A stretch of 64,000 nt of DNA, from the NCBI GenBank assembly GCA_022577435.1, contig JAKOON010000043.1, forward strand, positions 571,001-635,000. Reading direction: 5' to 3'. The notes under the pieces were generated by a model. That model did no database searches and was not told the origin of the DNA. It was given only the letters and a program-made list of their open reading frames with translations. Source of the stretch: Embiotoca jacksoni. Taxonomy: Eukaryota > Chordata > Actinopteri > Embiotocidae. A program made the translations under genes and the position numbers. Positions 24,554 through 33,535 of this stretch are shown piece after piece (positions within the stretch are counted from its first letter, which is position 1; every line of letters begins with the position of its first letter).

Positions 24554-27500
24554 ACGGGAGCCTCCTGGCGAACCGCCAGGTTTGTCAGGGTTCTGTCGAT
24601 GGTAGGTGCGAACCATCTCAGGATCCAAGATCCAGGAACGTGGTACCCAGCACCGCTCCTCAGGCCCATGACCCTCCCAATCTACCAGATACTGGAACCC
24701 CCTACCTCTGCGGCGGACATCGAGGAGGCGATTGACCGTATAGACGGGCCCTCCATCGATAATGCGGGGTGGTGGAGGGGGTGTGGCCGGAGGATTTAAT
24801 GGGCTGGTGACCACGGGTTTCAGGAGAGAGACATGGAAGACAGGGTGAATTCTCATGGAGGCTGGTAACTGTAGTTTGACTGTGACGGGGTTGATTATAG
24901 CGGTGACCGGGAAGGGCCCAATGAATCTCGGGGACAGCTTCCTTGACTCTGTACGAAGGGGAATATCCTTCGTTGAGAGCCAAACTTGCTGTCCGAGCTG
25001 GTACACGGGAGCGGGAACTCGGCGACGATCTGCCACCCTCTTGTTCTGTTCTGCAGTGCGGAGTAGGGCGGCCCGAGTCTCCCTCCACACCCGCCTACAG
25101 CGACGGGCATGGACCTGGACCGATGGGACTGCTACCTCGACCTCTTGGCTAGGGAACAGGGGAGGTTGATAGCCCAGGGAGGCCTCGAAGGGGGACAGTC
25201 CAGTGGCAGCGGAGGTGTGCGAGTTGTGGGCGTATTCTACCCACGGAAGGTGACGGCTCCAGGATGCGGGATTGGCGGTGGTCACACACCGAAGGACGGC
25301 CTCCAACTCCTGATTCAGCCTCTCGGTCTGTCCATTTGTCTGGGGGTGGAACCCTGAGGAGAGGCTGGGCGTGGCCCCGATGGTCCGGCAAAACGCCTTC
25401 CAGACCTGAGAGGCGAACTGCGGACCCCGATCAGACACAATGTCCACAGGGATGCCATGGAGTCGGACGACATGCAGGGTCAGCAGGTCAGCGGTCTCCT
25501 GGGCAGACGGAAGCTTGAGGAGTGGAATGAAGTGGGCCGCCTTCGAGAACCGATCCACTATGGTGAGGATGACCGTATTCCGGTCCGATGGAGTGAAACC
25601 CGTGACAAAGTCCATGGCAATATGAGACCATGGGCGCTGGGGGGTGGGGAGTGGTTGTAGTAGTCCCGCAGGGGGTCGGTGCGAAGCCTTATTGCGGGCA
25701 CATGTAGTGCAGGCCAAGACGTAGGCTCGCGAGTCCTCCTCGAGGGATGGCCACCAGAAGGTGCGGCGAAGCCAGTGTATGGTTCGGCGGATACCTGGGT
25801 GGCCGGAGAGCCGGGAGTCATGAGCCCACCGCAGGACCTGGGAACGGACGGACGGAGGAACGAACAGCCGGTCAGGGGGACCTCCTCCGGGGTCAGGCTG
25901 GGTCCGCTGAGCCTCACGCACCGCCGTCTCGACCTCCCAAGTCAGCGCTCCTAGCACGCAGGAGGGAGGCACAATGGTGTCCGGGGTTGGCTCCTCCTCA
26001 TCCGGGGAAAACTGACGGGACAGGGCGTCGGGCTTAGTGTTCTTGTGCCCTGGACGAAAAGTGATGGTGAAATTGAAGCGGGAGAAAAATAATGCCCAGC
26101 GGGCCTGACGTGGGTTTAGTCTTCTGGCTGTGTGTATATACTCTAGGTTCTTATGATCAGTGAGGACGACAAAAGGCTGCACTGATCCCTCCAGCCAGTG
26201 CCTCCACTCCTCCAGAGCTAATTTCACAGCCAGCAGTTCTCGGTTACCCACGTCGTAATTCCGCTGGGCTGGGGAGAGTCTTCGGGAGAAGAACGCACAG
26301 GGTCGGAGTCTGGAATCAGCAACTGAACGTTGGGACAATACTGCCCCGACCCCGGTATCAGAGGCGTCCACCTCGACTACGAACTGGCGCTTCTCGTCCG
26401 GATGTGCGAGGATAGGAGCCGAGACGAACAGTTCTTTGAGGGCCAAAAAAGCCTTGTTGGCCTCGGGCGTCCAGCTAAAATCCACCTTGGTGGATGTGAG
26501 TCGAGTAAGGGGAAGAGCGGTCTGGCTGTAACCCCGGATGAATCGCCGGTAAAAATTGGCAAAACCTAGGAACTGCTGAAGTCTCTTTCGGGAGGAGGGC
26601 ACAGGCCATTCCGTCACAGCTCTAACCTTCTCCGGGTCCTTACGGACCTGCCCCTCCTCTATGATAAAGCCCAAAAACTGGACTGAGGGGACGTGGAACT
26701 CGCACTTCTCTGCCTTAATGAAGAGCCGATTCTCCAGGAGTCTTTGAAGGACATGATGGTAGTGTTCCTTGGGGGTAGCAGAGTAAATCAATATGTCGTC
26801 CAAGTAGACGAACACGAACCGGTTCAGGAAGTCCCGAAGAACGTCGTTCACCAGGGCCTGGAAAACAGCAGGGGCATTGGTCAGACCGAAAGGCATGACC
26901 AAATATTCAAAATGGCCAAGGGGGGTGTTGAATGCAGTCTTCCACTCATCTCCCTCTCGGATTCGGACCAGGTGGTAGGCGTTACGGAGGTCCAATTTAG
27001 AGAACACGGTGGCCCCAGCGAGAGACTCGAAAACGGAGTCTAGCAGTGGTAGAGGGTATTTATTTTTGGTGGTAATCTGGTTGAGACCACGATAGTCAAT
27101 GCAGGGACGCAGGGTCTTGTCTTTCTTGGTTACAAAAAAAAACCCTGCTCCCAGAGGGGAGGATGAGGGACGGATAATTCCTGCGGCTAGAGAGTCTGTG
27201 ATGTATTGCTCCATCGCCTCTCGCTCGGGTCGAGACAGATTGTAGAGGCGGCTGGAGGGAAACGATGCGCCAGAGAGCAACTCGATGGCGCAATCGTACG
27301 GTCGATGAGGTGGTAGGGAGAGGGCTTGTTCCTTACTAAAAACCTCCCCCAGGTCCGCGTACTCCCGGGGAACGGAGGATAGATCAGGTCCGGCCGTAGA
27401 ACTGCAGGGGATGTTCTCAGGCTGGGGAACGGCGGACAAGAGGCAGCGTGAGTGACAGGCCGGGCTCCAACCCAAGACTCTCTCTCCTATCCAGTCGATC

Positions 27501-27943
27501 CGGGGGTTGTGGTCCCGGAGCCAAGGATGACCCAGGACCAGGGGCGTCAGAGGAGACGGGAACACATACAAGCGAATCTTGTGGCGATGATTGCCTGACA
27601 TGAGCAGAGGAATGGGCAGAGTTCGGTGTGTAATAGTCGCCAGCGGACTGCCATCCAGGGCACGCACCGACAGCGGCCGCTCCAGAGCCTCCACCGGAAT
27701 CCCGTGCCTGGAGACGAACGTGGAGTCTAAAAAGTTCTGTTCGGCTCCAGAGTCAATAATGGCCGAGAGGTGAAGAGGACCTGATGGCAAAACCAGGCTC
27801 GCTGGCAACGTCAGGCGGGACTTGGGATGGGGGAAACGCGTGGATTCGCTCGCCAGTATCCCAACCACTACTGGCGAGCCCCCTCTTTTGGGCGAACTGG
27901 ACAGGAGGCGATGCGATGCCCTGGCTCCCCGCAGTAGAGGCAA
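24551..27943 (-). CDS. pol: Chromovirus Pol (protease, RT, RNase H, integrase, chromodomain)
   Basis: This open frame of 1130 codons has no internal stop. Domains by residue: aspartic protease with DSG at 64-66; reverse transcriptase about 216-395 with YLDD at 380-383; RNase H about 515-640 starting VEVDASD; integrase zinc finger H708, H715, C745, C748; integrase core D778, D838 and E874 (DD35E); GPF motif about 1009-1011; chromodomain about 1067-1113 with YLVDWEGHGPEERCWVP. The polyprotein copies the RNA genome and inserts it, and the chromodomain of this class is thought to target chromatin. The start drawn is only the first Met in this frame. The real protein is probably made as Gag-Pol by -1 frameshifting at residues 18-19 (CCC AAA). 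All catalytic residues I can place are present. Confidence 0.96.
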   Translation of the reverse strand: MPLLRGARASHRLLSSSPKRGGSPVVVGILASESTRFPHPKSRLTLPASLVLPSGPLHLSAIIDSGAEQNFLDSTFVSRHGIPVEALERPLSVRALDGSPLATITHRTLPIPLLMSGNHRHKIRLYVFPSPLTPLVLGHPWLRDHNPRIDWIGERVLGWSPACHSRCLLSAVPQPENIPCSSTAGPDLSSVPREYADLGEVFSKEQALSLPPHRPYDCAIELLSGASFPSSRLYNLSRPEREAMEQYITDSLAAGIIRPSSSPLGAGFFFVTKKDKTLRPCIDYRGLNQITTKNKYPLPLLDSVFESLAGATVFSKLDLRNAYHLVRIREGDEWKTAFNTPLGHFEYLVMPFGLTNAPAVFQALVNDVLRDFLNRFVFVYLDDILIYSATPKEHYHHVLQRLLENRLFIKAEKCEFHVPSVQFLGFIIEEGQVRKDPEKVRAVTEWPVPSSRKRLQQFLGFANFYRRFIRGYSQTALPLTRLTSTKVDFSWTPEANKAFLALKELFVSAPILAHPDEKRQFVVEVDASDTGVGAVLSQRSVADSRLRPCAFFSRRLSPAQRNYDVGNRELLAVKLALEEWRHWLEGSVQPFVVLTDHKNLEYIHTARRLNPRQARWALFFSRFNFTITFRPGHKNTKPDALSRQFSPDEEEPTPDTIVPPSCVLGALTWEVETAVREAQRTQPDPGGGPPDRLFVPPSVRSQVLRWAHDSRLSGHPGIRRTIHWLRRTFWWPSLEEDSRAYVLACTTCARNKASHRPPAGLLQPLPTPQRPWSHIAMDFVTGFTPSDRNTVILTIVDRFSKAAHFIPLLKLPSAQETADLLTLHVVRLHGIPVDIVSDRGPQFASQVWKAFCRTIGATPSLSSGFHPQTNGQTERLNQELEAVLRCVTTANPASWSRHLPWVEYAHNSHTSAATGLSPFEASLGYQPPLFPSQEVEVAVPSVQVHARRCRRVWRETRAALLRTAEQNKRVADRRRVPAPVYQLGQQVWLSTKDIPLRTESRKLSPRFIGPFPVTAIINPVTVKLQLPASMRIHPVFHVSLLKPVVTSPLNPPATPPPPPRIIDGGPVYTVNRLLDVRRRGRGFQYLVDWEGHGPEERCWVPRSWILDPEMVRTYHRQNPDKPGGSPGGSR
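27848..27892 (-). promoter_or_regulatory. -1 ribosomal frameshift cassette at the gag-pol junction
   Basis: On the coding strand a slippery heptamer CCCAAAA (27892-27886) sits in the correct phase: Gag codons CCA AAA become CCC AAA in the pol frame. A 6-base spacer (GAGGGG) follows. Then comes a perfect 11-bp hairpin, GCTCGCCAGTA (27879-27869) pairing with TACTGGCGAGC (27858-27848) around a 10-base loop. The gag stop TAG (27870-27868) lies at the stem-loop boundary. This is seen directly; that it works is inferred from the known X-XXY-YYZ rule. Confidence 0.88.
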
Positions 27944-28911
27944 ACTCCCGACCTGAGGCGCTGCTCCCTCTGCTGCAGAGTGAGATGCGACCTCCCCAGC
28001 TGCATGGGCTCCTCGTCCGCTGGCGGCGTCGTAGCGGTGTGGTCCAACTGATCGGGAGTGGGTCGACGTGTGGGTGCCTGGAGCGGGAAACAGGAATAGG
28101 AGTTAGACTGACGGCCCGGCCGGGCGGTCCGGCGGGTCCTCTCGCGCCTTCTCTCCCTCATCCGGTTATCCAGCCGAATGGAGAGAGAGATGAGTTCATC
28201 TAAAGAGTCAGCCTCCTCCCGAACGGCGAGCTCATCCTTAAGCTCCTCCGATAAACTGTTCTGGTACACACCCCGCAGGGCCCTCTCGTCCCAGCCGGAC
28301 TCGGCGGCTAGGATCCGGAACTCCACTGAAAACTCAGCGGCGCTAGTAGAGCCCTGGCGTAGGTGAAGCAGCCGCTGTACCGCATTACTGGAGTACTCCG
28401 GGTGATCAAACACCTTTTCAAACTCCTCCCTCAGCCGTGCGAACGAGGTAGACTCTACTGGGTTCCGAGTCTGCCATGCCTCAGCCCAGATCAAGGCCCG
28501 TCCTCGCAGCAACCCTATAATATAGGAGATCTTCGAACTGTCCGAGGCATAGGAGATAGGCTGCTGTCGGAACACTAACATCACTTGTAATAAGAATCCT
28601 CGGCAACCCCGTGTAGCCCCGTGAAATGGCTCCGGGGGCGGAACAAATGACTCACGGGGAGGAGGTGAAGCCGCGACGGGCGGTCCAGCGACGGGTAGTC
28701 CAGCGACGGGCGGAACAGCGACGGGTTGGAGAGCGAGAGTGAGATCCCGCATCATAGCCCCGAGCTCGGCCACCTGGGAGCCGAGAGCCTGCTGAGCGTC
28801 AGTCAGTCCCTGGATCAGCTGATGGTGCTGCCCGACGAGAATCCCCTGGGTCGTAAGAGCCCTCTGCAGTTGGTCCGCAGAGGTGGATTCTGCTGCGGTT
28901 GCTGGGTCCAT
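27868..28911 (-). CDS. gag: Chromovirus Gag with CCHC zinc knuckle
   Basis: This is a 347-codon Gag frame starting ATG at 28911, only 17 bases after the 5' LTR. The N-terminus reads MDPATAAESTSADQLQRAL, the Met-Asp-Pro start seen in sushi-type Gags. The middle carries the retrotransposon Gag fold (PPPEPFHGATRGCRGFL, ISYIIGLLRGRALIWAEAW, LHLRQGSTSAAEFSVEFR). One CCHC zinc knuckle, CLYCGEPGHRIASC, lies at residues 324-337. Gag builds the particle and binds the RNA. The frame is complete and ends 76 bases inside pol. Domesticated mammalian genes such as PEG10 derive from this lineage (established knowledge), but nothing here suggests domestication. Confidence 0.95.
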   Translation of the reverse strand: MDPATAAESTSADQLQRALTTQGILVGQHHQLIQGLTDAQQALGSQVAELGAMMRDLTLALQPVAVPPVAGLPVAGPPVAASPPPRESFVPPPEPFHGATRGCRGFLLQVMLVFRQQPISYASDSSKISYIIGLLRGRALIWAEAWQTRNPVESTSFARLREEFEKVFDHPEYSSNAVQRLLHLRQGSTSAAEFSVEFRILAAESGWDERALRGVYQNSLSEELKDELAVREEADSLDELISLSIRLDNRMRERRRERTRRTARPGRQSNSYSCFPLQAPTRRPTPDQLDHTATTPPADEEPMQLGRSHLTLQQREQRLRSGVCLYCGEPGHRIASCPVRPKEGARQ

Positions 28912-28928
28912 GTCTGGTCAGTTCGTTC
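28912..28928 (-). other. Primer-binding site with self-priming complementarity
   Basis: The 17 bases between LTR and gag read GAACGAACTGACCAGAC on the coding strand. They do not look like a tRNA 3'-end complement starting TGG. Ten bases, ACGAACTGAC, are the exact complement of GTCAGTTCGT inside the LTR (29523-29514), placed where the transcript should start. Self-priming of this kind is established for the Tf1/sushi group. Confidence 0.75.
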
Positions 28929-29740
28929 TGTTATGGGGTGAGGGGATCAACGAACCCAAATGCAGACACACGGCAAAATCTCTTAGGAATCAGGTCTTTA
29001 TTCCCCGGGCAGTGAGAACAAACAGGAAATGCACGCCAAGAGTCTGTGTCAATTTGCGCTTCGCCACACGAGGGAATCCCGGGGTTCCCCTTGACACGTG
29101 GCCGGGTGACGTAGCCGAACGGCGATGCTCCGCTGGAGGAATCCCCAGATCTCTCCTCAGCGAGCTGATTGGCTGGATCGACTGTGTGACGTCCGCGACT
29201 CGACACAGGATCGCCCCAAACCTCGACAGCGGATCTCCGAGGAACGCACTGGAGGGTCTCTTCGTGCAGGTGATGCCCGTGGCTCGACACTGGACGGAAC
29301 CGGCAGGGTCGACTGTGTGACACTCCTAGCTCGACACAGGATTGCCAAGATTGCAGCAGATGATCTCCGAGGAACGATCTGGAATCTTCTTCGTTCAGGT
29401 GGATGCCCGTGGCCCGACACTGAACGGCAGGAAACAGGAAACAGGTCAGAATCGTAATCTCAACAACGGGAGACGGAACGGACTTACTGGACGGGTTGAC
29501 GGGTAGGCAACGGACGAACTGACACCAGATGGGCAGGAGACCGGAGTATTAGTAGCGGCTGGCGTAATCAATTGGAATGCCGCTCAGCTGTGCTGCCGGA
29601 GAGGTGCGGTAGTGGGCGGTGCTTGGAGGAGGGTACTGCTGAGGGAGAAAAACAGACAGGGAAATGACAGGACACAGGAGGAAAGGTATTCGGGGGTTAA
29701 ACAGAGGAAAACACACTAGGAACAGACAGGAATCCTAACA
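28929..29740 (-). repeat. 5' LTR of the chromovirus, with promoter and poly(A) signals
   Basis: This is an 812-bp LTR. On the coding strand a TATA-like TAATACT (29551-29545) lies 28 bases before GTCAGTTCGT (29523), the inferred transcript start. AATAAA at 29002-28997 would end R, leaving a short U5 that finishes in CCCCATAACA. Within what I compared by eye it is identical to the 3' LTR. Confidence 0.93.
29545..29551 (-). promoter_or_regulatory. TATA-like box of the chromovirus 5' LTR
   Basis: TAATACT on the coding strand lies 28 bases upstream of the base that would be the 5' end of a self-priming transcript. The spacing fits a TATA promoter. The match to the TATA consensus is moderate. Confidence 0.55.
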
Positions 29741-29811
29741 GAGGCGACGTTGACCTCATTCATTGGCACACTGGGAAGGACACAGAGGATTGTATGTGCA
29801 GCTCCTGGTTA

Positions 29812-30060
29812 CGTCTGTCTGGTCACGTGACTGAGGATGATAGCCAGAGGAAAGACCGACAGTAGTTCAGAGCAGGGAACAGAAGGCTTACCAGAATGAA
29901 TTGTGGGCCACGGGCCAACACCACATCCTTGGGGAAGCCATGAAGACGGAAGACATGGGTTAACAGTCTCCGCAGTTTCTTTAGGAAGAGGGATGAAATG
30001 ACCCATGTTAGAAAACCATAGCGTTACCATCTGAAGGCAGAAGACCGCTGATAATGTCCA
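29812..30060 (-). pseudogene. Old chromovirus integrase fragment
   Basis: On the - strand, across frame changes, the reading gives FSNMGHFIPLPKE, HGFPKDVV, ARGPQFI and LSSGYHPQS. This is the integrase core around the second catalytic Asp and the SSGYHPQ(T/S)NGQTE block of Ty3/gypsy. It is frameshifted and lacks the rest of pol. It is older than and unrelated in position to the intact element beside it. Confidence 0.7.
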
Positions 30061-30083
30061 AAGATATCTCGCACATATCTATG

Positions 30084-30424
30084 ACAAAGGAGACCCTGAA
30101 CTGTTGGGCAGCTAAAATGATATAGCAGGCAATAATAGGACAACTTTTAACTTTCAAAACTCCAGAAACTGGTCTCCTCAGTTCCCAAAGGTTTCCAGAG
30201 TGTTGTTAAAAGAAGAGGTGATGCAGCTCAGTGGTGAACATGATCCTGGAACAACTTTATAGAGACGTGTTGCTGCATCAGATTCACAATGAGAAGATGG
30301 TTTTGATAAAACGTCAAAATTTCTCAGTTTCAACATTTGACATGTTGTCTTCAGTCTATCTGCAATTAAATATTGGTTTGTGATTTGTAAATCATTGCAT
30401 TGCTGTTTTTTGGAATTGGGGTTG
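30084..30424 (+). mobile_element. Tc1-class transposon relic (3' end)
   Basis: It starts in the degraded transposase C-terminus (AAAGGAGACCCTGAACTGTT) and ends with the right inverted repeat GGAATTGGGGTTG followed by TA (30425-30426). It aligns by eye with the 3' ends of 45976-47703 and 53111-54475. Confidence 0.75.
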
Positions 30425-30426
30425 TA

Positions 30427-31640
30427 CCATCAGGTCCATGTATGTTGAAAGACACGAGGGCAACAGAAACAAGACAAAAGGTGGGTCACCAACTTAAAGG
30501 AAAAAATGAACAGGAAAAACTGAAAAGACAGGAAGGCCAAACTAAACAACCAGGGCAGACTTTGACTTCTACTTTTTCAGTCAGACTGCAGGTCAATAGA
30601 GGATAAACTCTGTATACTGAGTCGGTCACTTTTCTTGCCCTCGAGCCACATAGCCCATCTGAAGAGAGCAACCTTTATGTCTTGTTTCCTGCAGCGAGGA
30701 GGTCATGTTTCTATTGCACTTAGTTTGCTTGACTGTTTGCTAACGTAGGAATAATGTAAAATCTAAAGCCCAATTATCTTGAAAATTGTTGGAATAGTGT
30801 CGCACCAGGACGCCATCACATCGTGAAGTGGATCAGAATTCAGAGGTGGATCCACAAATTGTTTTTTCCTTCATTAATATTGTGAGATATCACATCTTAA
30901 AATGAAGTAGATGGCAGAGAAGTTCAAAAGTGACAAAACAGGCTGGAGATACTATGACTTCATATCACAATCCACATTCATGGGTACCCATAATCCTCTG
31001 GGTTACACAGGTATGGACTCAAATGAATACAGCAAGCAGTTGTTAACTCTTGGTGACTGGCTTCATGGTGGAGGACTCAAATCGGTACAATGCCTGAGAA
31101 GCGAGGCTTCATAGGCACAAGGGCATTTATATATACTGTATCTGTATATATATAAAAATCATTATGGTGCTGGAAATATATCCAGACATTTACTGTGGTG
31201 GCAGATTTGCATACAATGGACGAGTGGACTTTTTGCCTTTTAGTGGTCGGCATCCTCAAAGTGCCCTTTTAGTGGAAAGTTAGAATAAAACACCACCTCA
31301 CTATAAGTACATATTTAAAGTCCCTCTAACATCCTTTTGTTTTGCCATTACCTGTGGTGTCATCTTGTATTTGCTTTCATTAAGAAGTCCCCGTCAGATG
31401 TACTTCAGAGTGCACTTATACTATGATTTACAAGTTTATTACATCAAATGTTGATTTTACAAAGAAGCTGCGAGCAACACTTTTCTCACTTATCCATGTT
31501 GCATTGCTCTTAAAAAAAATTACATTTGGAGAGGGAGGGAGGCTGAGCCAATCAGACGGGACCCAACAATACTCTTCTGCCCTCTTCATCACTTTCCCTC
31601 CTTCTCTTTCTTTTCTCATTTCCCCCCCTCCAACACCATT
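30427..31640. other. Unassigned intergenic sequence
   Basis: About 1.2 kb with only short open frames. I recognise no gene or repeat. Confidence 0.4.
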
Positions 31641-31880
31641 TCGGTCCGAGCCAGCGGCGGCTGTATGTGGCTGATAGCATCCGGCGTGCAGGGCAGCACA
31701 CATGAAAGGGGTCCTGTCATTCACTCGAGGCGACCATATGTGTGCCTGCGTGAGCTCTGTGCCAGCGGCGGCTGCCTCTGCCAGAAGACATTAGAGAAGC
31801 AGCAGGGTGTCATTAAGGCGGCATGATGATTGATTAACCGTAAATCTTGAGCATGAGACTTACCAGTCTCAGCTTATACC
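31641..31880. other. Candidate conserved non-coding element (left of CA repeat)
   Basis: This is non-repetitive, balanced-composition sequence including TGATGATTGATTAACC, which resembles PBX/homeodomain-type sites. There is no open frame with recognisable protein. Conservation is only guessed. Confidence 0.25.
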
Positions 31881-31888
31881 TCTCCCTT

Positions 31889-31905
31889 CACACACACACA
31901 CACCA

Positions 31906-31986
<81 letters not shown>

Positions 31987-31989
31987 CCA

Positions 31990-32076
<87 letters not shown>

Positions 32077-32081
32077 CACAC
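31889..32081 (+). repeat. (CA)n microsatellite, about 190 bp, interrupted
   Basis: CA dinucleotides are interrupted three times by ACC or AAAC variants near 31903, 31983 and 32061. Confidence 0.97.
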
Positions 32082-32089
32082 TGCAAAGA

Positions 32090-32340
32090 CAGCAGTGGGC
32101 TGAGGTGGAGATGGAGACAGAGAGAGCCCCCTGCAGATGCGAGGGTGTAATTGCATTATCTGCCCAGTAGGGAGAGGATGAGCTTGGGTTGTTCTGAAAT
32201 GATCACAGTGAGGGGCCACATCAAGCCATTAGAAGCACTCCGGCCTCTGCTTCTTTCCTGAGGCAGATTTCAGATGCAGCTTTTCTGCAGCGACTTGCAG
32301 AGCTGTGGGGAGTTAATGGCAGCTCCCAGTTGTTCATCCA
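32090..32340. other. Candidate conserved non-coding element (right of CA repeat)
   Basis: It contains GTGTAATTGCATTATCTGCC and AGTTAATGGCAGCTCCCAG, non-repetitive with homeodomain-like cores. There is no coding signal. Offered as a candidate only. Confidence 0.25.
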
Positions 32341-32980
32341 TAAGTGGCTGGATGGTTTTTTGTGTATGGACAAGACGCTGAGGAGTTTTTTAAATCTCTA
32401 GATATAATGAAATTCCCGACTATTATTAGGGATATTAAAGTGAAACCTTGGACTTGAACTACTTGAACAAGTTTTACAAAATAAAAATGTTCATAGGTTT
32501 TAGTTAGAAACAGTTCAGGAACAATGCGAGCTAAAAGCATAGTTATACACCACCCTGATGGAGGTAAAGAGTTTCAGCTCCTCTAAAGGTCACCTGAGCT
32601 CTTTAACCACAGTAACAGCAACACTTAGATCCTCATCATATGCACACACTGCAAAAAATACTGGCTTAGTTCTGTAATGCGATAATAGACTGATTCTTAG
32701 TGATGTGTAGTAGAAATGTGGCCTAATTCTGTAGAAATTACACAAATACAGTCTCAGAGCAGCAAGTTTGAATTCAGCTCTGTTGATTACAAACCAGGTT
32801 TCATATCGATGAGCTAACGTGCAAATAAATGATCGTATAAACTATATAGTTCATTGTGGGTGGAGAGAAATGAAAAAGAAGACAGATATACTGGAGACAG
32901 AGCTGCATTATAGGTTGAATAAAGCAGATGCAATTCTTCTTTGAAACTTGTCATTGTTGAGCAAAGGGTTTGTTCGATTG
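32341..32980. other. Unassigned AT-rich intergenic sequence
   Basis: I see no gene, no tandem repeat and no recognised element. Confidence 0.4.
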
Positions 32981-33535
32981 TTATTCAATTCTATTTCTAT
33001 AGCACCAAATCACAACACAGGTTATTTCATGGCACTTAACACATTAAAGTCTTTACAGCAGAACTTTACAACATTAAACAGAGAAACCAACAATTCAACA
33101 ATTCATCAATTCAACAATTCCCACATAATCTCAGAGGAAAAAACTCCTCTTTAAGGGAGAAAAACCTCCAACAGAGGGAAGAAAAACTCCCTTTAACAGG
33201 AAGAAACCTCCGACAGAACCAGGATCAGAGGTGGGCGGAGCATCTGTTAACAGAACCGGGTTCAGAGGTGGGCGGAGCATCTGTTAACAGAACCGGGTTC
33301 AGAGGTGGGCGGAGCTTCTGTTAACAGAACCAGGATCAGAGGTGGGCGGAGCATCTGTTAACAGAACCGGGTTCAGAGGTGGGCGGAGCATCTGTTAACA
33401 GAACCGGGATCAGAGGTGGGCGGAGCATCTGTTAACAGAACCGGGTTCAGAGGTGGGCGGAGCTTCTGTTAACAGAACCAGGATCAGAGGTGGAGAACAT
33501 CTGCCTCGATCGGTTGAGAAGAGCAGAGAGAATTT
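32981..33535 (-). mobile_element. LINE 3' end fragment with 37-bp VNTR (minus strand)
   Basis: On the - strand the order is CTCTGCTCTTCTCAACCGAT, GAGGCAGATG, the 37-bp tandem block, GTCGGAGGTTTCTTCCTGTT, the CTCCCTTAAAGAGGAG stretch, TGAATTGTTGAATTGTTG and a tail GAATAACAAT. It is the same family as 4575-5335 and 39808-40252. Confidence 0.8.
33216..33500 (-). repeat. 37-bp VNTR (about 7.5 units)
   Basis: The unit on the + strand is CAGAACCRGGWTCAGAGGTG GGCGGAGCWTCTGTTAA. Two sequence types (CAGGATC and CGGGTTC) alternate in a partly regular pattern, suggesting duplication in blocks of three units. Confidence 0.93.

Larger units (their letters stand above)
23728..29740 (-). mobile_element. 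Complete Ty3/gypsy chromovirus (sushi-type), about 6.0 kb, on the - strand
   Basis: The element is bounded by two 812-bp LTRs (23728-24539 and 28929-29740) and flanked by the 5-bp target duplication GAGGC (23723-23727 and 29741-29745). Between the LTRs are intact gag (28911-27868) and pol (27943-24551) frames joined by a -1 frameshift. Pol has protease, RT, RNase H, integrase and a C-terminal chromodomain. That domain order with a chromodomain defines the chromovirus branch; the Gag start and the self-priming layout point to the sushi/Tf1 group. The LTRs looked identical wherever I compared them, so the insertion is recent. There is no envelope gene. Confidence 0.97.

Noticed and set aside
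23811..29457. Plus-strand open frames in and across the chromovirus (for example 23811-24119 and 28883-29320)
   Set aside because: Antisense shadows of LTR, gag and pol. The pairs of identical frames simply reflect the two LTRs.
31847..32219. His/Thr or Cys/Val repeat open frames
   Set aside because: Translation of a CA microsatellite.
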